A program made the translations under genes and the position numbers. The notes beneath the pieces are model-generated. The model was not told where the DNA came from and searched no databases. It worked only from the letters and a program-made list of their open reading frames with translations. From Actinomycetota bacterium (GTDB lineage: Bacteria > Actinomycetota > CADDZG01 > JAHWKV01 > JAOPZY01), in assembly GCA_025963875.1 (NCBI GenBank), contig JAOPZY010000159.1, forward strand, positions 1-32,034: a stretch of 32,034 bases of DNA, read 5' to 3'. Shown piece after piece: positions 8,301 through 15,232 of this stretch (its first letter is position 1; each line of letters begins with the position of its first letter).

Positions 8301-9893
8301 GACACCGTGCCGCCGAGGCCCACGGGGCTGGATGCAGCCGGTGGTTCGACGACCGTGGCCGTGGCCTTCTCAAAGCCGCTGGTCTGCTCGTCGGTCGCCC
8401 CCACCCACTTCACCGCCAGGTCGGCCGGGCGCAGCTTGGGCGTGACGGCGGTCTCGTGTGACGGCCCGGAGGCCGGTTCACTGCACCTCACCCTGACGAG
8501 TCCCGTCAGGGGCGGTGACCAGGTGGACGTCACCGTCGCCTCGTTCACCGGAGGACCGGTGGACCGGGCGGGGAACAACATCGGCGACCCCCGGACCGTG
8601 AGTGGAACCGCCACCAACGTCGGGCCTCGTGCCGACCTCACCGGCGGGACACCGGACGGCGCCCTGACCTCCAACGCCCAACCAACTGTCCAGGGCTCGG
8701 CGGTCGATCCCGACGGCAACGTCATGTCCGTGGAGGCGAGCGTCGACGGCTCGCCCCTCAGTGGCGACGGCGTCTCCTGCCAGGGCTGCTTCCGGACCGC
8801 CCAGGTGGGCGGCCCGGTCACCTGGACCTGGCGTTCGGTGCTCCGCCTGCCCGACGGCCCCCACACCATCGCCATTCGGGCCGTGGACAACGCCGCCGCC
8901 GACTCCGCCCCCGTCAGCCGGACGGTCACCGTGGACACTGTGGCACCGAAGGCGACCGGTCTCCAGATCGCGGGGGGCTCCTCCTCGGTGACCGCGACGT
9001 TCTCCAAGCCGCTGCTCTGCTCCACCCTCAACCCCGCCGACGTCTCGGTGGTGGAGGGGAACCAGCGGCCGCTGGTCTCGGTTCTGGCCTGCAAGGATCC
9101 GGCCTCCGACACCATCGGGCTCACCCTCGCCACGCCGCCCCGGGGCGGGGAGCAGGTCCAGGTGACCATGGGGACCGCCGCGACCGACCAGGCCGGCAAC
9201 CGGGTGACCGGCGGAGCCGCGGGCGCCACGGCTCCCAACCGTGCCCCGGCCCTCGACGTCACCTCGGGGGCGCCGCTGCTCACGTCCGATCCCCGGCCGT
9301 CGTTCCAGGGCTCCGCCACCGACCTGGACGGCTCGGTCGCACGGGTCGAGGCGAGCCTCGACGGAGGCCCGTTCGGCGCTGCCGGCGTGAACTGCTCGGC
9401 ATGCTCCGGTTCCGGGCCCGGAACCGGAGCTGGAACGGTCGGAATTCCGGTTTCCTGGTCCTACCAGGCGGCGAGACTCGCCGAGGGGCCGCACACGCTC
9501 GTGCTGCGGTCGGTCGACAATGGGGGGGCGACCTCGCCGGAGGTGACCCGCACCGTCGTCGTCGATACCTCCATCCCCGTCGTGAAGGCGGTTATGGCGG
9601 CGGCGGGCTCCAATGTCGTCTCGGTCATTTTCAACAAGCCGGTCATCTGCTCGAGCGTCAACGTCGGCAACTTCTCGGTCACCGTCGACGGGGCGCCGGC
9701 CACCCTCGTCGTCGCCACCTGCCTGGGTGGCAGCGACGCGGTCGTCGACCTGGGGATGAGCCGGGCCCCGAGCCCGGGCCAAGTGGTCAAGGTCTCGATC
9801 GACCGCCCGGTCATGGACGATGCCGGGAACCGCTCCGCCGCCCCGGTCGTCCTCGCGTCGTCGCCCGACCTGACCCCCGCCGACCTGCCCTGA
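5400..9893 (+). CDS. Class A penicillin-binding protein with C-terminal Ig-like repeat array
   Basis: This 1497-residue bifunctional peptidoglycan synthase is anchored by one membrane segment (residues ~41-73) after a short cytoplasmic tail. The GT51 glycosyltransferase domain (~85-260) shows AEEDARYYSNPGID (124-137, catalytic Glu in EED) and EGGSTITQQYVK (156-167). The transpeptidase domain (~340-655) has SxxK as SAFK (Ser393, Lys396), SVN (450-452) and KTG (593-595), so both activities look intact. Residues ~657-1497 are four tandem repeats of about 204-218 residues, described separately. Typical class A enzymes are 650-900 residues, so the extension is exceptional. ATG 5400 has only a weak ribosome site; a GTG at 5421 is an alternative. 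The gene stands alone. The repeats probably bind wall polymer or span the periplasm (inference). Confidence 0.93.
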   Translation: MYPTESPVSWSYQKDSTWRRLPVPLPGLGPLSGVASFLANLPLLGTILALIVLLLVGAVVLAGVVLFVVLGPISIPKELPSATAKTTTVYAPDGSVITSWHGAINRQPVALDRISKYLPQAVVAEEDARYYSNPGIDVRSAIRAAMADLRSGKVVEGGSTITQQYVKVAFVGNKPSLGRKILEARIALEISRHLSKNEIMNRYLNTVYFGNGAYGAQAAARAYFGKDAADLSISQAAMLAGIIHSPDHDSPLTNPAGAEADRLRVVGRMEALGQISHAEADQVRADKPTLVTPVPDNPHLAWFLDALRAQMIQRYGAKAVYEGGLQIHTTVDAGMQAGAEATLAAALPNPADPYGALVTVDPATGFVKAVVGGRAYGTEKFNIATMGRRQPGSAFKPFVLAAALEHGISPQAYYQGPARLCPKGWIPGCVSNFGGESFGGISVTDATVNSVNTVYAQLILQVGPKAVVDVAKAMGIPAPGGIVPPLVACRPAGSDICQTYLPAVPSLALGSASVTPLEMASAYATFAAGGVYRAPKLASQVVDATGKVLDDGPSPPVQAIPSAVADQVTQILQQVITRGTGTAAAIGQPAAGKTGTATDYRNAWFVGYTPALATATWVGYRDTNQSLLNVEGVAQMTGGTIPAKIWSNYMKGAVDTSPPVTSVTSGPADGTATNQKTPSFGGAASDDDGSVTSVEASVDGGPFATAGVSCAGCPAAKVTWSYVAPTALADGSHTFAFRSIDTGQHDSPLVTRTVTVDTVPPVPAGVQATGGGTTLTLAFSKPLLCSSLSPASFSVRLGDRSGVVTGVSCPGTASPSVVVTLSSPPRGGDQVAVTVVNLRAGPTDQAGNQVADPRTVTATASNVAPVAGITGGMPDATLTSNAQPGYQGTTQDPDGNVTSVVASVDGGPFSDAGISCQGCFNGAPVGGPASWSWRAPQRLVDGTHTIAVRAVDNAAAVSPAVTRTVTVDTVPPRPTGLDAAGGSTTVAVAFSKPLVCSSVAPTHFTARSAGRSLGVTAVSCDGPEAGSLHLTLTSPVRGGDQVDVTVASFTGGPVDRAGNNIGDPRTVSGTATNVGPRADLTGGTPDGALTSNAQPTVQGSAVDPDGNVMSVEASVDGSPLSGDGVSCQGCFRTAQVGGPVTWTWRSVLRLPDGPHTIAIRAVDNAAADSAPVSRTVTVDTVAPKATGLQIAGGSSSVTATFSKPLLCSTLNPADVSVVEGNQRPLVSVLACKDPASDTIGLTLATPPRGGEQVQVTMGTAATDQAGNRVTGGAAGATAPNRAPALDVTSGAPLLTSDPRPSFQGSATDLDGSVARVEASLDGGPFGAAGVNCSACSGSGPGTGAGTVGIPVSWSYQAARLAEGPHTLVLRSVDNGGATSPEVTRTVVVDTSIPVVKAVMAAAGSNVVSVIFNKPVICSSVNVGNFSVTVDGAPATLVVATCLGGSDAVVDLGMSRAPSPGQVVKVSIDRPVMDDAGNRSAAPVVLASSPDLTPADLP
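7371..9893 (+). repeat. Four ~210-residue repeats inside the penicillin-binding protein
   Basis: Units begin near 7371, 7983, 8615 and 9237. Each unit has two parts. Part A is Ig-like, with DxDGxVxSVEASVDGGPF, then GVSCxGC (CxxC) and TRTVTVDTVPP at its end. Part B resembles bacterial SwmB/Big folds, with FSKPLLCSS, a second Cys, PPRGGDQVxVTV and a DxAGN motif. Four cysteines recur at equivalent places in all four units, consistent with disulfides outside the cell. The copies are clearly diverged, so this is an old duplication. Confidence 0.85.
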
Positions 9894-9910
9894 AGCTCAG
9901 CTAGACTTCC

Positions 9911-9949
9911 TTGAGCATTTCACCGCGTAGAGCGCGGTCAGATGCTCAA
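9911..9949. repeat. Perfect two-step palindrome, copy 1 of an intergenic hairpin element
   Basis: TTGAGCAT (9911-9918), ACCGCG (9922-9927), loop TAGAG, CGCGGT (9933-9938), ATGCTCAA (9942-9949), with 3-base internal loops on each side. It lies 18 bases after the penicillin-binding protein stop and could terminate transcription, though no T-run follows. Its outer arm plus flank, read on the minus strand, contains GAAATTCTTTGAG, which also occurs at 16236-16248. See the second copy at 16240-16286. Confidence 0.7.
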
Positions 9950-9972
9950 AGAATTTCCTGAGACCGTTCCCC

Positions 9973-10371
9973 ATGAGCCCACCCTTCGAGCAGCTCGACT
10001 TCCTCTACACGCCGAGCGGCGACGTCGCTGCCGACGCCCGCTGGTTCACCGAGGTACTCGGCGGCCGGCTGGTCTTTGCCATCGAGGCGATGGGGGCGCG
10101 CGTGGCCATGGTGGAGCTCACCGACGGGCCGCCGCACTTCCTGCTGACCGACCACCTGGAGGGCGACTTGCCGGTGTTCGTCTACCGGGTGGCCAGCATC
10201 GAGGCGACGCTGGCCGGCTTGGAGGAGCGGGGCTGGGAACGGGTGGCCAGCTTCGAGATCCCGCAGGGTCCGTGTTGCTCGTTCCGGGGGCCGGGTGGCC
10301 ACCGAATCGCCGTCTACGAGGAAGTGAGGCCCGGCGTGGCGGACCATTTCGCAGGCCGTTTTGACTTTTGA
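9973..10371 (+). CDS. VOC (glyoxalase/bleomycin-resistance fold) family protein
   Basis: This 132-residue single VOC-domain protein is probably cytosolic and dimeric. The first beta-alpha-beta module runs LDFLYTPSGDVAADARWFTEVLGG, and the second ends with the common RGPGGHRIAVYEE strand, whose Glu is a usual metal ligand. The first-strand position that is often His appears to be Asp here (QLDFLY), so metal binding is uncertain. The family includes glyoxalases, dioxygenases and drug-binding proteins, and nothing here selects among them. The ATG follows the hairpin at 9911 by 23 bases and has no strong ribosome site. Confidence 0.75.
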   Translation: MSPPFEQLDFLYTPSGDVAADARWFTEVLGGRLVFAIEAMGARVAMVELTDGPPHFLLTDHLEGDLPVFVYRVASIEATLAGLEERGWERVASFEIPQGPCCSFRGPGGHRIAVYEEVRPGVADHFAGRFDF

Positions 10372-10472
10372 GCCGTGCTGCCGTCCGCCATGCCATGCCC
10401 ATGGGAATGTTTAGAAGGCTACAGATGGGTTAGGTAGGACCGGCAAGAACCCGACCGTCGAGGGGGAGGACA

Positions 10473-10823
10473 TTGCCCGAGACCGACCGAGCCATCATGC
10501 TGGGCATCCGCCATCGCTGCGGGCAGGAGGTCCAGTTCTGGATCCCCGCAGAGCTGGTCGTCGCCATCGCCCGCCGCCTGGACGAGAGCACGCAGGCCCT
10601 CGGGCTCGCCCAGTGGATGGAGGGCGAGGGTCTCCTCGCAGACCTGGACGAGGCGCCGGCGGAGGTCCTCGTCGACCGGCTGCGCGCGGAGCTGGCTCCC
10701 AGGGGCATCGCCTTCATCGACGTCGACCGGGACGCCTCCGTGTGCCCCACGTGTGGAGCGCTGCTGCGCTGGCTCGACATCCTGGCCGACTATGCCCACC
10801 GTGCCGCCGGGGGAGCCGCTTAG
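10473..10823 (+). CDS. Small protein with a CPTCG zinc-knuckle, function unknown
   Basis: This is a 116-residue soluble protein I do not recognise. The TTG start at 10473 is chosen because a strong GGGGGAGGA ribosome site lies just upstream (10462-10470). An ATG at 10497 would lose eight residues. It contains RHRCGQEVQFWIP near the N-terminus and VCPTCGALLRWLD near residue 90. Cys17 and the CxxC pair could form a partial zinc ribbon. The middle is helical and acidic. It sits between the VOC gene and the candidate small RNA and hemE, with no clear operon link to either. Confidence 0.65.
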   Translation: MPETDRAIMLGIRHRCGQEVQFWIPAELVVAIARRLDESTQALGLAQWMEGEGLLADLDEAPAEVLVDRLRAELAPRGIAFIDVDRDASVCPTCGALLRWLDILADYAHRAAGGAA

Positions 10824-10837
10824 CCTCCATGTGTCTG

Positions 10838-10922
10838 AAGGGGGGCGAGTCGCGGTGTGCCCCCCTGCATAGGTCCTTCCCCCCTGACCCAGGCCGGGAG
10901 CCCCCGCCTCGGGCACACCGCT
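10838..10922 (+). ncRNA. Candidate 6C-like small RNA
   Basis: This 85-base intergenic stretch has two runs of six C on the plus strand (10860-10865 and 10880ff). Each lies in a possible loop: GTGC/GCAT around the first and GGTC/GACC around the second. An 11-bp perfect inverted repeat, GCGGTGTGCCC (10852-10862) and GGGCACACCGC (10911-10921), encloses both, and a G6 run sits at 10841-10846. Two hairpins with C-rich loops define the actinobacterial 6C RNA family. The match is by structure and motif only, and the ends are approximate. It could instead be a leader or terminator upstream of hemE. Confidence 0.45.
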
Positions 10923-11010
10923 CTCGCTGAGAGTGAGAGTTCCTCACGAGCCAGAAGATACGCGGATGCGTAGGGAAATCCCCGAAGCGGCGCTGGTAAG
11001 GTGGGAGACC

Positions 11011-12132
11011 GTGTCGGCCGATTCTCTGCTGTCCGCCTCTGAGCTCGTCCCTGCGGGGCGGGGCGGCCCGCGCAGCGAGCGATTCCTCGCCGCCTGTGCC
11101 CGGCGCCCGGTCGACGCGACGCCGGTGTGGATGATGCGCCAGGCCGGCCGGTCGCTGCCCGCCTACCGGGAGCTGCGGCAGCGCTTCGGCCTGGTCGAGA
11201 TCACCCGGCAGCCGGACCTGTGCGCCGAGGTCACCCTCATGCCCATCCGGGTGCTGGACGTGGACGCAGCGATCATGTTCGCCGACATCATGCTGCCGCT
11301 CGCCGGCCTCGGCGTGCGCTTCGAGCTCGTCGAGGACCTCGGCCCCGTGGTGGCGGAACCCATCCGCTCCGCAGCCCAGGTCGATGCCATGACCACCCCG
11401 TCGGCTGCCGAGTCGGTACCGACGGTGCTGGAGGCCATCAGGATCATCCGCCGCGAGCTCGAGGGAGTCGTGCCGCTGATCGGCTTCTCCGGCGCCCCCT
11501 TCACGCTGGCGAGCTACCTGATCGAGGGCCGGCCGAGCCGGGACTTCTCCCGCACGAAGGCCCTGATGTTCACCGACCCCGGCACGTGGCACAAGCTCAT
11601 GGAGCGCCTCACCGCCATGGTCGTCGACTACCTTTCCGAGCAGGTCGCCGCCGGCATCCAGGCCCTGCAGCTCTTCGATTCCTGGGTCGGCGCCCTCGCT
11701 CCTCGCGACTACGCCGAGTTTGTGGCACCCCACACCGCGGCCATCTTCGACGCGACGGCGGGCTTCGGGGTGCCTCGCATCCATTTCGGCACCAACACGG
11801 CCACGCTCCTCGAGGCGATGGCCACGCCCGGCGCCGAGGCGACCCGCCCGGACGTGGTCGGGGTGGACTGGCGGATCCCCCTGGACCTCGCGTGGGAGCG
11901 GATCGGCACCGACCGGGCGGTTCAGGGCAACCTCGAGCCTGCCACGCTGCTGGCGCCACCGGCGACGGTCGTCGAGCGAACCGAGGCGGTGCTGCGGGCA
12001 GCGGGAGGCCGCCCGGGCCACATCTTCAACCTCGGGCACGGGGTCCTGCCCGACTCCCCGCTCGACAACCTGCAGCTGATGGTGGACACCGTGCACGCGT
12101 TCCGCGCATCGGACGAAGGCGGCGGCCAGTGA
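11011..12132 (+). CDS. hemE: Uroporphyrinogen decarboxylase
   Basis: This 373-residue cytosolic enzyme decarboxylates the four acetate side chains of uroporphyrinogen III to give coproporphyrinogen III in heme synthesis. The family signature MMRQAGRSLPAYR (41-53) carries the substrate-binding arginines. FADIMLPL holds the catalytic Asp, and GFSGAPFTLASYLIEG is the second signature. The C-terminal NLGHGVLP motif is intact. I start at GTG 11011, preceded by AAGGTGGGAG. The open frame extends to 10933, but those 26 residues lack family similarity. Its TGA overlaps the GTG start of hemH, so the two are coupled. Confidence 0.96.
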   Translation: MSADSLLSASELVPAGRGGPRSERFLAACARRPVDATPVWMMRQAGRSLPAYRELRQRFGLVEITRQPDLCAEVTLMPIRVLDVDAAIMFADIMLPLAGLGVRFELVEDLGPVVAEPIRSAAQVDAMTTPSAAESVPTVLEAIRIIRRELEGVVPLIGFSGAPFTLASYLIEGRPSRDFSRTKALMFTDPGTWHKLMERLTAMVVDYLSEQVAAGIQALQLFDSWVGALAPRDYAEFVAPHTAAIFDATAGFGVPRIHFGTNTATLLEAMATPGAEATRPDVVGVDWRIPLDLAWERIGTDRAVQGNLEPATLLAPPATVVERTEAVLRAAGGRPGHIFNLGHGVLPDSPLDNLQLMVDTVHAFRASDEGGGQ

Positions 12133-13049
12133 CCACGGCGGTGCTGTGCATGGCCTACGGGGGCCCCAACTCCCTGGAGGAGGTGGAGGACTACTACACC
12201 GACATCCGGGGCGGCCGCCGGCCGTCGGCGGAGTCGCTGGCAGACCTCATGAGCCGCTACGAGGCCATCGGGGGCCTGTCGCCGCTGCCAGACATCACCC
12301 GCCGCCAGGCAGCGGCCCTGGGAGAGGTCCTGGAGGCGGCGTCGCCGGGGAGGTATCGAACGCACGTCGGGATGAAGCACTGGCACCCGTTCGTCGGTGA
12401 GGCCGTCCAGGACATCGCCGCCGAGGGGGCCGACGAGGTGATCGGGCTCGTGCTGGCCCCCCACTACTCGAAGATGAGCATCGGGGGCTACGAGCAGCGG
12501 CTCCGGGCGGCCAAGGCCGCCACGGGGGCCACCTTCTCCGTGGAGATGGTCCCGTACTGGTACGACGACGAAGGCTTCGTCGCCTTCGCCGCCGAGAACC
12601 TCCGCGCCGCGCTGGGGGACTGGGATCCGGCGGACTCGGCCACGAGGGTCTTCTTCTCCGCCCACAGCCTGCCGGAACGCATCCTGGCCGAGGGGGACCC
12701 CTACAAGGACCAGCTCCTCGACTCCTCCCGGCTGATCGCCGAGGCCGCGGGCGTGCCGGACTGGGAGTTCGCCTTCCAGAGCCAGAGCCATACCGGCGAG
12801 CCGTGGCTCGGTCCCGACGTGCTGACCAGCCTGGACGCCTTCGCCGCGGCGGGCGGCAAGCGGGCGGTCGTCTCGCCGATCGGCTTCGTCGCCGACCACC
12901 TGGAAGTGCTGTTCGACCTGGACATCGAGGCCGCGGAGCAGGCCACAAAGCTCGGCGTCGACCTTCGGCGCACCACGTCGCCCAACGACGATCCCCGCTT
13001 CATCCAGGTCCTCGCCGGCGTCGTGCAGAAGCGAGGCGGCGGGGCCTGA
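12129..13049 (+). CDS. hemH: Ferrochelatase (coproporphyrin III type)
   Basis: This 306-residue enzyme inserts Fe2+ into a porphyrin. In actinobacteria the usual substrate is coproporphyrin III (CpfC). The catalytic His is in FFSAHSLPER (His179) and the partner Glu in GFVADHLEVLFD (Glu259). The N-terminal MAYGGP and LAPHYSKMS segments are typical. Only one Cys is present (residue 7), so the [2Fe-2S] cluster found in some actinobacterial and animal ferrochelatases is absent. It is translationally coupled to hemE. The coproporphyrinogen oxidase (hemY/cgoX) that often sits between them is not in this window. Confidence 0.93.
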   Translation: MTTAVLCMAYGGPNSLEEVEDYYTDIRGGRRPSAESLADLMSRYEAIGGLSPLPDITRRQAAALGEVLEAASPGRYRTHVGMKHWHPFVGEAVQDIAAEGADEVIGLVLAPHYSKMSIGGYEQRLRAAKAATGATFSVEMVPYWYDDEGFVAFAAENLRAALGDWDPADSATRVFFSAHSLPERILAEGDPYKDQLLDSSRLIAEAAGVPDWEFAFQSQSHTGEPWLGPDVLTSLDAFAAAGGKRAVVSPIGFVADHLEVLFDLDIEAAEQATKLGVDLRRTTSPNDDPRFIQVLAGVVQKRGGGA

Positions 13050-13051
13050 AC

Positions 13052-13067
13052 CCCCGGTCTCCCGGGG
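13052..13067 (+). terminator. Short GC hairpin after hemH
   Basis: CCCCGG (13052-13057), loop TCTC, CCGGGG (13062-13067) lies three bases after the hemH stop. The stem is only 6 bp and no T-run follows, so it may weaken rather than stop transcription into the SIS gene. Confidence 0.4.
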
Positions 13068-13102
13068 AGCTATCTTGGGGGTCGGGTGGCATCGCCGGAA
13101 GG

Positions 13103-14368
13103 ATGATCGTGGGGGAGCTCGAAGACTTCGTTCGTGAGGAGTACCGGCGCCGGGAGCAGATCGTCAGTTCCCACTTCGCCACCGAGGCTCCCCGTCTCGC
13201 CCGGGCGTGCCATGCCATGGCCGAGCGGTTCGCCCGCGGGGGTCGCATCCTGGCCTTCGGCATGGGGCCGGCCGCCACCGACGCCTCCCATATCTCCGTG
13301 GAGTTCGTCCACCCGGTCATCGTCGGCAAGCGGGCCCTGCCGGCGATCGCCCTGCCGAACGACGGGCCCACCGCCCTGGGCCTGGCCGCGGAGGACGGGG
13401 CCTCGGTGTTCGCCCGGCAGATCGAGGCCATCGGCGAGCCCGACGACATCGCCATCGGGCTGTCGCTGTCGCCCGACGACCCCTCCGAGCCGGCCGTCGC
13501 GGCGGGCATCAAGCAGGCCGCCGCCAAAGGCATGCAGACGATTGCGCTCACCGGGCCGAGCTCCCATGCCAGGACCTGGGAGGCCGACTGGCTGTTCACC
13601 TGCGAGGACGGGGACCCCTTCGTCGTCCAGGAGGTCCACGAAACGGGCTACCACGTGCTGTGGGAACTGGTGCACGTCTTCTTCGAGCACAAAGGTCTGC
13701 TGAAGGGCAGGACCGCGGGTCACGTCCAGGACTCCGGGGCGTCGGGGTTCCTCTACCCCTTCCTCGCCGAGGCGGAGACCAATCTCGACGAGGTCCTCGC
13801 CGAGATCCAGGGCTCGATCCTCCAGAAGGCGCAGGACGTCATCGACATCCGGGCAGCCGGGGCCAGGGCCGACCCCGGCAACCTGACCGCCGCCGCCAGG
13901 GTGCTCGGGGAGCGCTTCGCCCAGGGCGCCAAGGTCCTCGCATTCGGCAACGGCGGCTCGGCCACCGACGCCCAGGACTTCGTCACCGACCTGATGGCGC
14001 CCCCGCGGGGCCTGCGCCCACGGCCGGCCCTGTCGCTGACCAACGAGGAGGCGGTGATCACCGCGGTCGGCAACGACGTCGGCTTCGACAACGTCTACGC
14101 CCGCCAGGTCATCGCCTTCGGCAAGCCGGGCGACGTCGCGTTCGCCATCTCCACGTCGGGCGGTTCGCGCAATGTGCTCGCCGCCCTGGAGGAGGCCCGC
14201 CGCCGCAAGCTCGTCTGCTTCGGCCTCGCCGGCTACGGCGGGGGGCCGATGGTGACCAGGGGCCTGGTCGACCACTCGATCACCATCGACTTCGAGTACA
14301 TCCCCCGCATCCAGGAGGCTCAGGCCAGCCAGTACCACATCCTCCGGCGACTGGTCGAAATGGTCTAA
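13103..14368 (+). CDS. Tandem SIS-domain protein, two GmhA-like modules
   Basis: This is a 421-residue sugar-isomerase (SIS) protein with two modules related to sedoheptulose-7-phosphate isomerase GmhA. Module 1 (~1-205) has AFGMGPAATD (51-60) and keeps residues matching all four GmhA metal ligands: His63, Glu67, Gln176 and His184 (in VVQEVHETGYH). Module 2 (~225-421) has the better phosphosugar loop, AFGNGGSATDAQD (280-292). It carries Asp292 and Asp296 where GmhA has His and Glu, but keeps Gln404 and His412. GmhA itself is about 190-200 residues and works as a tetramer. ATG 13103 follows GGAAGG. Whether it acts on sedoheptulose-7-phosphate, also a Calvin-cycle intermediate, is unknown. Confidence 0.85.
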   Translation: MIVGELEDFVREEYRRREQIVSSHFATEAPRLARACHAMAERFARGGRILAFGMGPAATDASHISVEFVHPVIVGKRALPAIALPNDGPTALGLAAEDGASVFARQIEAIGEPDDIAIGLSLSPDDPSEPAVAAGIKQAAAKGMQTIALTGPSSHARTWEADWLFTCEDGDPFVVQEVHETGYHVLWELVHVFFEHKGLLKGRTAGHVQDSGASGFLYPFLAEAETNLDEVLAEIQGSILQKAQDVIDIRAAGARADPGNLTAAARVLGERFAQGAKVLAFGNGGSATDAQDFVTDLMAPPRGLRPRPALSLTNEEAVITAVGNDVGFDNVYARQVIAFGKPGDVAFAISTSGGSRNVLAALEEARRRKLVCFGLAGYGGGPMVTRGLVDHSITIDFEYIPRIQEAQASQYHILRRLVEMV

Positions 14369-14372
14369 TTGG

Positions 14373-15149
14373 TCAGGATGTCGGCGGCTGGATCAGCTTG
14401 AAGTGTGCCCCGGTGGGATCGGCGGCCTCGGCCATGCGTCCGTACGGGGTGTCCTCGGCCGGCCGGACGATTGAGCCACCGAGTTCGACGATCTTCGCCA
14501 GGACAGCGTCGGCGTCCTCGACCCCGAAGTAGATGGACCACTTGGCCGGGGCACCCTCGGGCAGGAAGCCGGAGGCGTCCATGATGCCGGCGGCCTGGCC
14601 CTCGCCTTCGCCGAGCGTCGTGTAGCGGAACTCGGGGGTGTCGGCGGCGGCGTGGGTGTCCCATTTGAAGACCTGCCGGTAGAATTCGACGGATTCGTCG
14701 TAGTTGCGGGTGAACAGCTCTAACCAGCTCGGGGCGCCGGGCTCTGCCAGGACCCCGAATCCCTTGTGAAGTCCGGGCTGCCAGACACCGATCGCGGCCC
14801 CACCGGGATCGGCAACGAGGGCCATGCTGCCCAGCTGCATGACCTCCATGGCAGGCATGATGACCTGTCCGCCGTTGGCAGCCGTCGCCTCGGCCGTCTT
14901 CTCGGCGTCGTCGGAGGCGAGGTAGACGGTCCAGACGTCGGGCATCCCGGCCTGCCCGTCGTTGCGCATGCAACCGCTGACGTAGACGCCGTCCTTCCGG
15001 AAGTTGACGTAGCCGCCGTACTCTTCGCCCGTCTCTTCGGACGTCCAGCCGAACAGCCCGCCGTAGAACGCCCGGCTCTTGTCCGGATCGGACGTGAACA
15101 CCTCGATCCAGCAGGGGGCCCCGATGGGGGCTTCTTCACGCTGAGGCAC
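14373..15149 (-). CDS. Two-domain VOC family protein
   Basis: This 258-residue protein has two VOC modules. The first is GAPCWIEVFTSDPDKSRAFYGGLFGW ending in DPGGAAIGVWQP. The second is GAPSWLELFTRNYDESVEFYRQVFKW ending in DPTGAHFKLIQP. It resembles actinobacterial two-VOC proteins of the Rv0577/CFP30B type, sometimes linked to aldehyde detoxification or called hydroxylases. I choose GTG 15147-15149, with AAGGAG seven bases upstream. An ATG at 15182 would add 11 residues without a good ribosome site. It follows the sigma-factor gene by 83 bases on the same strand, so the factor may control it. Its stop is four bases from the SIS gene stop (convergent). Confidence 0.85.
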   Translation of the reverse strand: MPQREEAPIGAPCWIEVFTSDPDKSRAFYGGLFGWTSEETGEEYGGYVNFRKDGVYVSGCMRNDGQAGMPDVWTVYLASDDAEKTAEATAANGGQVIMPAMEVMQLGSMALVADPGGAAIGVWQPGLHKGFGVLAEPGAPSWLELFTRNYDESVEFYRQVFKWDTHAAADTPEFRYTTLGEGEGQAAGIMDASGFLPEGAPAKWSIYFGVEDADAVLAKIVELGGSIVRPAEDTPYGRMAEAADPTGAHFKLIQPPTS

Positions 15150-15232
15150 GGGAGGCTCCTTTCGAATGGGAAACGCTGACATCCGTTAGATGCTCCGGCG
15201 GCCCGGAACTCATCGGTCGGGTGCGGGGAATT

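Noticed and set aside
7371-9893. DNA-level tandem repeat or assembly duplication in the penicillin-binding protein gene
   Set aside because: The four units are clearly diverged at nucleotide and protein level, with indels, so this is an ancient protein repeat.
9911-9949. Simple intrinsic terminator as the full explanation of the hairpin
   Set aside because: No T-run follows and the same architecture recurs at 16240, so termination alone does not account for it, though it may still terminate.
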